DNA of 64,000 bases from Alitta virens (lineage: Eukaryota; Annelida; Polychaeta; Phyllodocida; Nereididae), in NCBI GenBank assembly GCA_932294295.1, contig OW028580.1, positions 25,938,975-26,002,974 on the forward strand. The letters run 5' to 3'. The position numbers were made by a program, and so were the translations under genes. The notes beneath the pieces were generated by a model, which saw only the letters and a program-made list of their open reading frames with translations, had not been told where the DNA came from and did not search any database. Each line of letters starts with the position of its first letter. The first letter of the stretch is position 1. Below are positions 1-10,320 of this stretch, one piece after another.

Positions 1-557
1 AGACATTTACACCATGGAATAGTACTTGCACAATGAGGTGTGTACATGCGAACTGGGAACTCAGGACAAAAGGTTGAATGGGGAATTATAGATCATTGAC
101 ACTATATATAGCATGTGTTGTGTGTTTTGTTCTTGCTTTACCAGTTGCATTATTACACTAGAAATCTCATTAAGGAGAATATTAAAGTAGGATCCATTAG
201 TTTTTCTGTCAAATTTTATTTTGCAGGAATAAGTCAACTTTCTAACCAATAAAAACCAAACTCCGTACCAATCAACTTCTAGTTTATCTTTGTAATGAAA
301 TTTTTTTTTGCCATCCTGTCATCATTATAGCCACTTGTTATGGAAATTACAATGGAGTTCTAATATAGCAAACGTCAAGTTATTTCTTGTCCAGAAGTGT
401 TTGTTAAGCTAGAAAGTTGGGTGTCCATTTTGTTCTGCTCCATGCAATTTCTGGCACAATAGAACGGTTAAATATTTATTTTGAATACTAGACTATAGTC
501 ATTGAGCCAACGTTGGACCAACATAAACACTCTTTGGCTGTTATCTAGATTTATTGT

Positions 558-742
558 GTGTGTGTGTGATTAGGGCTTTACGTCCTGTATTTCTGCACCA
601 GTTGGGCTAATTAGGACAGGCAGGGACCGTGGCAATGAGACGAAAGAAGAAACGGCCATCCAACATAGGCTCGACTGGGAATCGAACCCGGGACCCAGCG
701 GTTGGAAGCCCAGAGCGCTACCTCTGAGCTAGGCCCCCGCCC
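558..742 (-). mobile_element. SINE-1 copy, full length, with 14-bp target-site duplication
   Basis: Read on the minus strand, this begins with a tRNA-like head: an A-box-like TAGCTCAGAGGTAGC, then a B box GGTTCGATTCC. It continues into a core containing the complement of GGCTAATTAGGACAGGCAG and ends in a CA-rich tail. The 14-bp sequence TCTAGATTTATTGT flanks it at 544-557 and 743-756, which marks LINE-type retroposition. Both pol III boxes are close to consensus, so the copy may be fairly young. At least seven other copies lie in the window (2790, 10118, 12255, 32533, 53826, 57779, 62790). It is not a functional tRNA gene because the head has no matching acceptor stem. Confidence 0.85.
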
Positions 743-856
743 TCTAGATTTATTGTAAGGTGGCCTCTCTATTAAATCACCTGCAGCCCATTTATCATAT
801 GAGGGCCGTTATATACATAGAGGAAATACAAGTGGACAACAGTCTGTTCAATACTA

Positions 857-1342
857 CACTATAAAAAAACTTGCTGTAGTTTTTACAGCATCTTGCTGAT
901 GAATTATTGCACAGTATCTTACTGCAAAATCTAGTTACAAATTGGACAACTGTAAAGCAGAAAAAACTGATGGTTGCTATAAAATGTACAGTATATGCAT
1001 CTGTTTGTTGTGATTATTGCTTACTGTAAAATTATACAAATGACACTTCACCGCCAATTGATGTTGTACTTTGATGTTGGCTCAACCAATGAGCCCCTAT
1101 AAAAAGCCAATGTTGGGCCATCTACTGTAAAGTTTACGGTATCATACTACAGTTTAAGTTTACTGTATCTTATCATAAAGTGCTACAGTATCGTTTTGTA
1201 GACTCTGAGTATTTTTACAGTATCTTCCTGTAAATTATGCGGTGACATGCTGTATGGTGGATTTGGTCTACTTCACAGCAATTTACTGGATAAATTACGG
1301 TAGACTGCCATTTTCTTTACTTCAACGTAAATTTTTATAGTG
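857..1342. mobile_element. CACTA-like non-autonomous DNA transposon (candidate)
   Basis: The left end reads CACTATAAAAA and the right end TTTTTATAGTG, an 11-bp perfect terminal inverted repeat. A TA dinucleotide flanks both ends (855-856 and 1343-1344). The interior is dense in TACTGTAAA / TTTACAGTA motifs in both orientations, as expected of subterminal transposase sites in CACTA or similar elements. No coding capacity is visible. Related TACAGT motifs continue to about 1480, so the right border may be wrong or a second copy may abut it. Confidence 0.5.
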
Positions 1343-1877
1343 TAATGCCGTAGGATAGATTTACAGCATCTTGCTGTAAAACTCTTACTGTAGTGCGCTG
1401 CATACCAAATTGACAGTATTTTACCATAAAAACTACGGTTGATTTGCAAGACAACATCAGAAACTCATTACAGTGTAGAGGAGACTCATCTATCATACAG
1501 ACTGAGGTTCATTGTGAAAAACATGGTGTCCTACTCTGGGCAATGTTGCCATAGATTTACACAATAGCCACGTAAACTGAAGGCTCCATAGATACAAGAG
1601 CAAACCATACAGGGATTAAAAGCATGCTAAAACATTAATGGAGCTCTGTGCATGAAAAAATGTGAAAAAAATAAGAAAAAAATTGGGAAAGGATAAAATT
1701 AATGAGGTCAGACCTAAAGTAAATAACACAGGTGATGTATGCACCGATCGTTCAGCCAATGCTATCCAGAGCTGTGTGCGAGTATTTGAAGCTACAATAT
1801 CCTCAACCAACATATATAGCTACAGACACCTAGTAGTACCCTCATTTGACTTTTTATTTTAAAGTAGAAGTCATATA

Positions 1878-2024
1878 CATGGCCAAATGTGCCACGTGCA
1901 TTTTCCATGCGTTTAGATAAACGCATGGAAAACACATGGTTTTCACCTCATTATAACTAGGCAAAAACAATGCGTTTTCCATACGTTTATCCTTCTCATT
2001 GAAAACGCACATGGCACTTTTGGC
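1878..2024. mobile_element. MITE-1 copy a
   Basis: A foldback element starting CATGGCCAAATGTGCC after a TA dinucleotide. The interior is palindromic around TTTCCATGCGTTTATC and its complement. The right end is eroded: the expected GGCCATG is replaced by GGC followed directly by another inverted repeat at 2024. Three further copies (15059, 49475, 59032) share the same ends and TA flanks. A TA target site and a short size fit a Tc1/mariner-type MITE, but no autonomous partner is present here. Confidence 0.75.
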
Positions 2025-2104
2025 TATTGCATGTCTCCAGTTAGGTATGGCTAGATATGGCTAAGTTTGGCTTGTTGTAGTATCTAACTGGAGACATGCA
2101 ATAG
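2024..2104. repeat. Perfect 21-bp inverted repeat with 37-41 nt spacer
   Basis: The arms at 2024-2044 and 2084-2104 are exact complements (CTATTGCATGTCTCCAGTTA and one more base). The spacer has GTATGGCTAGATATGGC followed by a TTTGGCTTG stretch. Similar spacer text occurs near 15352-15405 and 31320-31375. It abuts the damaged end of MITE-1 copy a and may have inserted there. Confidence 0.6.
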
Positions 2105-2789
2105 TCTCAGAATCTGTATTTAATTGTCACTTTTTGTCAGTCATGCATTAGCCTCAAAATTAAAAATATTTAAATGTATTGATCATAGTACCCTGGTTGA
2201 GTTATTGCTTCCAGAAGACAACTATGGTTACACAGTTTTGTTTTGTAGCAGGTAGCAAGCAGGGTGTGTAACATTATTTCCATTTCAATAATAAAACATA
2301 ATTTTATGTTACTTTCAGAGTCATTTCTCATATTTACCCGCTTTATGCCACTATCTGCTAGAAAATTGCCTCATCAGCACTTCAACTTGCTGTCACACTT
2401 ACTACAAAAATATATTAAATAGACCCCCAGTTATATTTCACACTCTTCCTTAATATAATAGCCTACATTCAGGACCCTGCATCATTCAGTTGAGGGCGGA
2501 ATGGCATTTAGAATATCAGGAAAAAAAAAGGAAAACCACAAAGACAAAACAAATGCATGAGATTCTAGGCAGGTGTTTAAAGATTGTTGGAAAACCCCAA
2601 ATGTTAGGTTCTCATCTCTTTTGTGGTTGTGTACCTTGGAAATGTCAAAATGGAATGGCCTTGAATTTTGCAGTTGCTATGCAAAGGTATGCTGGTGTTT
2701 TGGTAGTGAAGATTTAAAGTCAAGAATGTGGACATGTAGGCTAAAAAGCATTGTAATGCATAAATGAAATATTAATGAATGAATGAAGG

Positions 2790-2943
2790 TGGTGGGTGGA
2801 TTAGAGCTTTACGTCCTGTACTTCTGCACCTGAGGGGCTAATTAGGACAGGCAGAGACCATGGTAATGAGATGATGGATAAAACGGCCATTCCACCGGGA
2901 ATTGAACACGGGATGCAGTGGTTGGAAGCCTAGCACGTTTCCA
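2790..2943 (-). mobile_element. SINE-1 copy, 5'-truncated, with 13-bp target-site duplication
   Basis: The core and B box (complement of GAATTGAACACGGG) are present, but the A box is missing, so the head is truncated. GAATGAATGAAGG flanks it at 2777-2789 and 2944-2956. 5' truncation is usual for LINE-mobilised copies. Confidence 0.8.
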
Positions 2944-3006
2944 GAATGAATGAAGGAAGAAATAAATAAATCATATATGAAAGGTCTAAATACATGTACT
3001 TATTGC

Positions 3007-3122
3007 AGAAGGAAGGAAGGAAGGAAGGAAGAAGGATGGAGGGAAAGAAGGAAGGAAGAAAAAAAGCACAAAGAAAGGAAACAGAAATGAAAGAAGGAAG
3101 GACAAGAGGCAAAGAAAGGAAG
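3007..3122. repeat. GGAA-rich purine microsatellite
   Basis: A run of GGAA tetramers degrading into mixed purine text. A second GGAA run lies at 3503-3558. Minus-strand ORFs across it are serine/phenylalanine/proline-rich read-throughs of the repeat. Confidence 0.85.
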
Positions 3123-3884
3123 AAGATTCAATATCATATCACCTAAAATTGACATTGTGAATGTAAGGTAACATAGGGTTTCACAAGTAAGAGGTCCTAA
3201 CTACATATTGTATTGAGGTGCACTGCACTGCACTCTTAATTAGCCTACATAATGACATTAAACTAACATTTAAGAACCTTCCAACAAATTAAAACCATTC
3301 ATCGAATTTTCAGCTTGAAGAAACTTCCAAACACAACCTCGGAACTTAAGAACTGCATCCACATCTAGAAAGTAAGTTTAACTTCCATTGATGGTTTTAA
3401 GGCGACCTTAAAGTATCGTGAATCATTCTAAGCTGCCAGCACGCAAAGGTGTTTAAATGCAGCCTTCAGTCATGACATGGAAAGTCACATAATGTGAAGT
3501 AAGGAAGTAAGGAAGGAATGAAGGAAGGATGGAATGAAGGAAGGAAGGAAGAAAGAAGGTGGTTTTTCTCTTTATTCAAAGCGCAATGATCTCATTTCTG
3601 GTCAAACGTTTTTAATAGGCATATTGATCACAGTACTATGCAATATGCAATATTTCTCAGTCATAAGAACATTGGAAAAATGCAATCTCGTCTGAACGTT
3701 TTCCTTGATAGGAAATGAAATGTTCATCATAAACTGCACAGCGTAGGAGTATTGGAATAATATAAATATGTATTTAGTTATACCTGTTATTCTCACAAAG
3801 CAGTCATGTAACATCAAAACTCTAAAATCTAGTGTCATTTGATACGCTTCTATTTTTGGCGTTTTTCGCAGCAGGTGACATATG

Positions 3885-4030
3885 TCAAAATTGTCGTCTG
3901 CTATTCCGCGCGTCCTGGCACGTTCTAACGCACGGGGCTCGCACGTGCTCAGTGCGGAGTAAATTTTTGGCGCCCAGCCAAAACTCCATTGCAATTAGGC
4001 GTGCCAGAACTCCGCCCTGCGTAACACCTT
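3885..4030. promoter_or_regulatory. CpG-richer segment with E-box and E2F-like sites
   Basis: This 150-bp segment is much richer in CpG than its surroundings. It carries a CACGTG E-box at 3942-3947 and TTTTTGGCGCC at 3964-3974, which matches the E2F consensus TTTSSCGC. No TATA box or convincing first exon follows on either strand. A 130-codon minus-strand ORF crosses it, but its composition changes abruptly at the CpG-rich edge, so I do not call it a gene. Promoter, enhancer or chance are all open. Confidence 0.25.
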
Positions 4031-4342
4031 GAAAAGGCTAACATTTCAGTCTCCACATGAACGCAGCTCAGGTGCAATATTGTACATTGCGCAATTCATG
4101 AAGTTGAAGACACTGTTACTCTGGTAACACATTTTCCTTTTTTTTTTGTTTTACTTCTTCCTAGTCTATTAGAATATAGATTTATATATCTATGTTTCCA
4201 GCTAAACTGTTTGTAGACGTGTCTATATTGCAAAACCATATCCCAGTTGGCTTTAACCTAAATTTGGCTCAAATTTCATTCTCCCTTTTCATACATGAAC
4301 TTCAATATACATGTACAGTCTGCACTACTATACATTTCACAC

Positions 4343-4575
4343 AGCCGGGTTCAATCCCAGGCCCGGGCACCCTTCACGAGCATCATCCCAGCTAGATGTC
4401 ATTCAGATGAGACGTTAAATTGGAGGTGTCTTGCACTCGGTGTCTATGCTGAGACAAGTAAAAGATCCCACCCATGGGGTAAATGTGTAACATGGGTGGA
4501 CTTCTCCTCTCTCTCACCTCATCAATCAACGGCAAGAACTTGCCTTAGAGGGCTTCACTTTCGATATCTATCTAA
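4343..4575 (+). mobile_element. SINE-2 copy, 5'-truncated
   Basis: Starts at the B box (GGGTTCAATCC) of a tRNA-like head and so lacks the A box. The core contains CAGATGAGACGTTAAA, then CCCACCCATGGGGTAAATG and the 3' text AACTTGCCTTAGAGGGC. The same order occurs at 19820, 34551 and 61317. The GATGAGACGTTAAA core resembles a conserved core I recall from broadly distributed animal SINEs (MetaSINE-like), which needs a database check. Its tail passes directly into the TATG/TATC array. Confidence 0.8.
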
Positions 4576-4706
4576 CAATCTAACAATCTATGTATGTATG
4601 TATGTATGTATGTATGTATGTATGTATGTATGTGTGTATGTGTGTATGTATGTATGTATGTATGTATGTATCTATGTATCTATCTATGTATCTATATCTA
4701 TGTATC

Positions 4707-4740
<34 letters not shown>

Positions 4741-4762
4741 TGTATGTATGTGTGTGTGTATG

Positions 4763-4794
<32 letters not shown>

Positions 4795-4835
4795 TCTATC
4801 TATCCATCTATCTATCTATCTATCTACAGCCATAC
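4576..4835 (+). repeat. TATG/TATC tetranucleotide array
   Basis: About 260 bp of TATG repeats with TATC and TGTG interruptions, beginning exactly where the SINE-2 copy ends. The complete SINE-2 copies end in CATATCTATC tails, so this array probably grew from the SINE tail. Three overlapping cysteine/tyrosine-rich ORFs here are read-throughs. Confidence 0.9.
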
Positions 4836-6489
4836 ATTTCGGTAAAATGCATTCATCATTCATTCATTCACTCTACTATCATACAGCTGTAAATTGCTTT
4901 ACTTTCAAACAGCTTTACACTCTACTATACTTGCCATTCAGCTGTACCCCCTATAACTAAACCCAGGCTGTAATGCAGTCCCGCGTATCCTGCTCATTAA
5001 ACTACAGCGCTGTGAGGTGAAGACTTATAGCTCGGGGGTGACTCGACCCTTTAGTGTCATTTGTCCTCCCCTTATGCTGAGTTAAGGGGACTTGTGGTTG
5101 CCCAGGGAGACATCAAGAACCATCGCCCATGCAATGCAACCAACTGTTACTCCCTGCTTCCGGTTGTTTTTAAGCAAAAGAAATTGTGCAATTCAGGAGA
5201 TTTTGGAGGTCTCAGTTTTAAAAGGTTAAGTGTAAAATGATAGCGAGTTTATTGTTAACTTAATCGAAGTTGGTAATTGTTGAATATTCAATGAATAAAG
5301 AGTATTTTGACCAAAGATTTGCAAAATTAACGCCGACTAACCAATAGTAACCATAGACCATTTTATACTGACTGCTAACTTAGGTTATACTGTGGAATTC
5401 TACCTTCAGACTACCTCACAATTAAGGCCACTGTGCCGTTACGTCCATTGCACCTTTGGCTCACCTGTTTTTTTTTTCATTAATGCCATTTATCTAATCA
5501 TTTTCTATTAAAGAGATAACTCTCCCAATAGATTCAAATAATATATTTATATATGTATGTATGTACTATGTCATGCTGACACATGTATCAATTTGATATT
5601 TTGCTGTCAATAAAAATCTATATATATACAATCATTATCGGTCTACAGGGGGTAAAAATCAGCAATATCTACAGTGCAACATTCAAGACTCAAGACACTT
5701 TATTCACTGCAAATTGCTCAATACATATTTCATATACAATTAATATTTTTCAACAAACATACTGATCTATTCTATAAACACATATTCAGAAATGTACATA
5801 TTATGTATGGGCAGATCAGGAGAGCACTCTAAGAAACCAGAGGGTAGCGCTAGCGAGTGCCCACCTAGCTTTCAGAGAGACCTCAGAAAATGATTGTGTG
5901 ATCATGGGAATGATAATAATTATTTATGAATGATAAACATCTTTCAAATGATTATTGAAGATGATGATGATAGTTATTATGCCTAAGGAACAGTTGCATT
6001 GTTATTTAAAGGTAAGAATATCAAGAATTTAAGTATGAAAGTCACATGCTAGACATAGTATGTATACTAAGTATTTTCCTGCCAAGAAATTGGAAAGAAA
6101 TTTCAAATAATAACATCCTCTTGCAAAAATATCCAACAATTACGAGTCTGTTTGAAAATAAGACCACCAAGAACGGTTTAAAATGCCCTTCTTAACCAGG
6201 GACAAAGTGACACTGAAGCTCTTAAATAATGATGGATATACGACTCGATCTCCTTTAAAAGTGACAGGCGACAGTTTTTATATTCTTAGTTATTATTTAT
6301 TTAGTGACATGAGACATTAGATTTTTTCTTAAATGGCGACACGGGATATTGCTCCCTAGTTTTTGGACCCATGTAGACCCCTATTATTGACAAACTAAAA
6401 GATATTTTTAAGCATTCATTTTTTCTGTCTTTTAACGTACTGTTGTCTTAACACTACTGGATGAAAGCTTTGTTAGTTCATATGACTAG
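4836..6489. other. No gene or clear repeat seen
   Basis: AT-rich DNA with no convincing ORF. A short instance of the dispersed ACCTCACAATTAAGG motif lies near 5410-5440. The segment near 4990-5150 is less AT-rich but matches no element elsewhere in the window. Confidence 0.5.
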
Positions 6490-6600
6490 GAGCAGACGTA
6501 ATGATGAGATGATAAGCTTTGAATACGCACATTTAATTCATGAGTAGGGCTTTTACTTGTCCAGCACAGGCAGTCAGAGACCGTAGATTGTTTTATTGTT
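6490..6600 (-). mobile_element. SINE-2b fragment
   Basis: Contains the minus-strand SINE-2b 3' signature GCAGACGTAATGATGAGATG followed by a degraded core (GGGCTTTTACTTG). The head is absent. SINE-2b shares its central core with SINE-2 but ends in the complement of that signature instead of a TATC tail. Confidence 0.5.
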
Positions 6601-6755
6601 TTCAAAACCTCTCTATGAGAAGGTCCCAGGTTTCATAGTCAGCAAATCTTGAAATTTAGAACTAAACTGTTAAAAAGATAAAATGTATGGGCCTATAGAC
6701 TTAACTGTTGACCATGTGATGTCAAAACTCTTCTCAGACCAGTCCAAATGTTTTA

Positions 6756-6947
6756 CAGCCAAATTCATAGAGTTGGAAATAAATCTCATAGACTTGGAAA
6801 CTAAACTCCAGATGACGTCATGTTAATACAGGACTCTCCTTGAATGAAGGATTGCTTAACCAATGAGAGTCCTGGATTCACATGACGTCATCTGGAGTAC
6901 AACTTCCAAATCCAAGATATGTGTTTCCAACTCTATGAATTTGGCCG
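6756..6947. mobile_element. MITE-2 copy a
   Basis: A near-complete palindrome with ends CAGCCAAATTCATAGAGTT and its complement, and inner arms around CTCCAGATGACGTCATG. Flanks are TTA on the left and TAA on the right, consistent with a TA or TWA target site. A second copy lies at 8462-8654 with the same architecture. There is no coding capacity. The TGACGTCA in each arm is also a perfect CRE sequence. Confidence 0.8.
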
Positions 6948-7584
6948 TAAGAGCCAATCGCTTAAGTTTACCTTCGAGTTCTTTACTTCAACTCTCTTCA
7001 AATCATCGAGTGTTTATAGTATGTGTACAAGAGCCATATTGCAAAAAAACAGATACATGGCTCAAGGCAAATTTGTTTCTGCAGTCATACTCAACATAAA
7101 CAATGCTTGTATATAAAACATTGGCCCAGAGGAACAGTCTCAGACAATACTATCGCTAATGAGTGCCTCTTGGGTACCAGAGATGTCCCTGGAAATTTGT
7201 CTTTTTGGCTTTAGCTCTATTTGTAGCTATACAACTAGTTATGCTTGCCCGAGGGACTTTTTAAATAAATAAATCCTGATTGGCATTGATTCTCTTTCAT
7301 AGGAGAAGGCAGACAGCTAGTGGCCTTCCATTCGTGACGGAGCAACAGTTGTCAATTAAGTTGACTTAAGGGACATTATATGTCAATTAAGTTGACTTAA
7401 GAGACATTAATTGCAGCTGACTGTATTATTTTATTGTGACCTTGGCAGACGGATCGATAGACATACACAATTAAGCAAGGACATATTTACCAAGGGAGCC
7501 AATTAAAAGGATACTATAGTGATGCTATTTAACCACATTTTTATTGTCTTGATACTGCTAACCTAAAGCTTAGTCAGCTGGGGT

Positions 7585-7672
7585 GACTAGCAGTCAGAGG
7601 CAGACGTAATCATGAGATGATAAGGCTGCTTGGAGTCCACACCATGTTACACATTCGTGACAATTACACAAT
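7585..7672 (-). mobile_element. SINE-2b fragment
   Basis: Retains the 3' part on the minus strand: AGGCAGACGTAATCATGAG and the following TTGGAGTCCACACCATGTT. The tRNA-like head is missing. Confidence 0.6.
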
Positions 7673-7769
7673 GAAGATCATATAATACAACTCCATATGA
7701 CGTGAACTCGTTTCCCACCAAAATCAGTTGGGTAAGTCTCTGGTTTGAATGCAGTTCTATCCAGCTTAA

Positions 7770-7905
7770 GGATATCCTGATTCTTAGGTGGCCTTAATAG
7801 TGAGGTAAATTTCAGTGGGGTTAATACAGCGCTATCCAATTTCAGATGTCTTAATTGTTAGACAGCCTTAATATAGGTGCTCTTTTAGAAGGGTTCTACT
7901 GTATA
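7770..7905. repeat. Dispersed GGTGGTCTTAATAGT-type motif cluster
   Basis: Several loose instances (GGTGGCCTTAATAGTGAGG, AGACAGCCTTAATATAGG) ending in GGTTCTACTGTATA. The same motif and the same ACTGTA ending recur at 32 kb, 46 kb and 62-63.8 kb. I do not recognise the family. Confidence 0.5.
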
Positions 7906-8461
7906 TTTCCACCCAAACTCGACACTAGTTTCGCCACTTAGCAGATTTCTTGATAAGGTGGAGAATTTGGAAATCTGGTAGACTGCTCAGGACTGGCAAC
8001 ATTAAGGCCAGGGGTTGGGCCTTATCCCCTTTACAGGGTAATGGCTTTTACCCCTCTTAGGTCACAAGAACTCAGCCCATTAGGGGCAAATGCACCCCAA
8101 ACAAGACCTGCTTAACCTCCAAGCAGGGTTTTCTAACATCATTACTTATAGGACAAGTCCAGAAAAAAAGGCAGGCAGCTTAGAAAACTTTCCTCTCATA
8201 CCAAAGTAAATTGTTCTACACTGTGTGTGAGTGGTTTTTTCTTATTATTATTTTTCCTCCTTTTTTCTGCATGGTCCTTAGATTTCACATGCGAAAAGTA
8301 TCCCCAACAGAATACTAAAATAATGGTTCATTTTTCACTAGTACATCATGAGAATTTATTACTAAAGATTCTGAACTATCGAATGAAATGGAAAAAGCAT
8401 AATGATTGTATGATAAAAGTATTTTTTTGTGCTTGGAAATACATATTTATTTGGCATATTA

Positions 8462-8654
8462 CAGCCAATTTCATGGGGTTGGAAACCTCATAAACTTGGA
8501 AGCTAAACTCCAGAGGACGTCATGTGAATCCAGGACTCTCATTGGTTGAGGGTCTGCTTTAGCCAACCAATGGGAGTCCTGGATTCACATGACGTCATCT
8601 GGAGTTTAGCTTCCAATTATATGAGATTTGTCTCCAACTCTATGAAATTGGCTG
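8462..8654. mobile_element. MITE-2 copy b
   Basis: Same palindromic structure as the copy at 6756, with ends CAGCCAATTTCATGGGGTT and a complementary right end. It is flanked by TTA on both sides, a perfect 3-bp target duplication, which would suit a PIF/Harbinger-like MITE. A 7-bp-mismatch level of divergence between arms suggests moderate age. Confidence 0.8.
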
Positions 8655-9725
8655 TTACATTCTAAGCATAGTCTTTTCTTAATTGTGTTGAATTAAAACG
8701 ATTTAGATGGAAAATGGATAGAATAAAGAAAAATTATTAAAAAACCCCAAAAAACAAAAACATAACAGATTGATACGTAAACTGCTTATTAATTTGAAAA
8801 CAAGTACCAGTAAATGAGCCGTTTTTGATGTCTAAATTCCTTTTGCAATGCTAATCTTAATTGTCAAGCCTCCAAGGTTGCCATTTATATTCATGCAACC
8901 ACCGAGAGTCATTCAACACCATTACAAGACCAAGGTCCTATGGCCGATACATTTATAATGTACTAGGAATCTAATAGCTATGATGTCAAATAAAGCTTTG
9001 ATAAAGAGGGGCTCCTTGTCACATACCCAGCGTCCAACTGTTATTATAGGACACTTGGTTCAGGCCATTGGACAATACTTGTCACGTGAGAGCAGAATCT
9101 GATGTCACATGACCTCTACTAATGCCATTGCAAGGGTAACGTGAGGCTGGCATATAAGTGTACATTTAAATTACTCCTTCAAGGACACTATACAGCTAGA
9201 ACACTTAGCAATTAAGGACACATGTTGGCAAAATATTTAGAACAGAAAAACATCTGCATTACTGCTGAATGCAATGAAGTGCAGTCAAATCTAATTAAAC
9301 AATTGTGACATCACACTTAACCTTGGGTTTTTAAAGTCACTTAAAAATAAGAAAGCTAACTATACTAACTACAATACTTGCAAACACTTAATACAGGCCA
9401 ATGTTTGCCTATATCCTGTGAACAAGATTTTTTTTTTACACCTGTATAATATATATATTATACTATTTTTCAATCTTTCAAATGTATACCATTGAGTATA
9501 AATAAACATGATAATAATAATAAAGATGTAACTGGCTTCAAGCAAAAGAGCATGTAAAGTATATGAATGACTAGGAATTCAAAACAATGGTGACGACGCA
9601 AGCAAGAACATCTGAAAGTAAACTGGGCTACTGTAACACTTCGTTGCATTCGGCTAGAACACAACATCAATATTTAAGACCACCAAACTCGATATGAAAA
9701 CAACAAAGTTTGGATGTGTCTGTAT
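8655..9725. other. No gene seen
   Basis: AT-rich DNA. A CACGTG E-box sits near 9087 but has no supporting promoter context. The minus-strand ORFs near 9470-9842 are short and lack coding composition. Confidence 0.5.
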
Positions 9726-9890
9726 TCGTGTACTTAACCTCACTATTAAGACCACCTCACAATTAAGAATGCTTTTTGCATCAAAAGTGGTCCCAATGAC
9801 GGAGGTTTCTACCGTGTGATCATGTAACCGCATTATTTCCACTGTATTTTTACCCCCGCTATGAAAACCACCTCGCTATTAAGGCCAGTA
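9726..9890. repeat. Dispersed motif cluster, complement orientation
   Basis: Repeated CTCACTATTAAGACCACCTC-type text (complement of GGTGGTCTTAATAGTGAG), three units with variable spacers. Confidence 0.55.
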
Positions 9891-10117
9891 AAATTTGAAG
9901 GATGTTAGTACAACACATTGAACTTCTTTATAAAGAACATTACAAAAGCCAGGTGCAGTTGACTTTATTGTACTTCCCCATGTCTCTGTAAACTGATGAA
10001 TTAATCATAAATCAATCATAAAGCTAGGCCAGTTATTGTGTGAGCTTCTTATAGAAGGTTTTAGGTGGTCCACCTGCCTAAATTGTTTTCGACATTGTTA
10101 CAACTACAAGTTAGTAG

Positions 10118-10320
10118 GAGCAGGGATCTAGCTCAGTGGGAGAATGATAGAGATGACCGCTGGGCGGGTTTTTCTCTATAGCCCGCTGGGCGGCCAACCA
10201 CTTGGTCCCAGGTTCGAAGCCAGCCCATGTTGGAAGGTTGCTTTATCATTCGCCTCATTGCCTTTGCACCTGCCTGTCCTCGTGGAAAAAGATGGGACGT
10301 AAAGCCTGCATCACACACCC
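10118..10320 (+). mobile_element. SINE-1 copy, diverged, plus strand
   Basis: Plus-strand head with A box CTAGCTCAGTGGGAG and B box AGGTTCGAAGCC, separated by an expanded insert that repeats GCGGGTTTTTCTCTATAGCC-like text. The core (CACCTGCCTGTCC...GGGACGTAAAGCC) is recognisable but shortened. Flanks TACAAGTTAGTA and TACAAGTAAGTTAGTA may be an altered target duplication. Confidence 0.65.

Noticed and set aside
3602..3994. 130-codon minus-strand ORF
   Set aside because: Composition shifts abruptly inside it, no domain is visible, and it overlaps a CpG-rich motif cluster.
4295..4960. 221-codon ORF
   Set aside because: Spans a SINE-2 copy and a TATG array; the middle is CMYVCMYV repeat translation.
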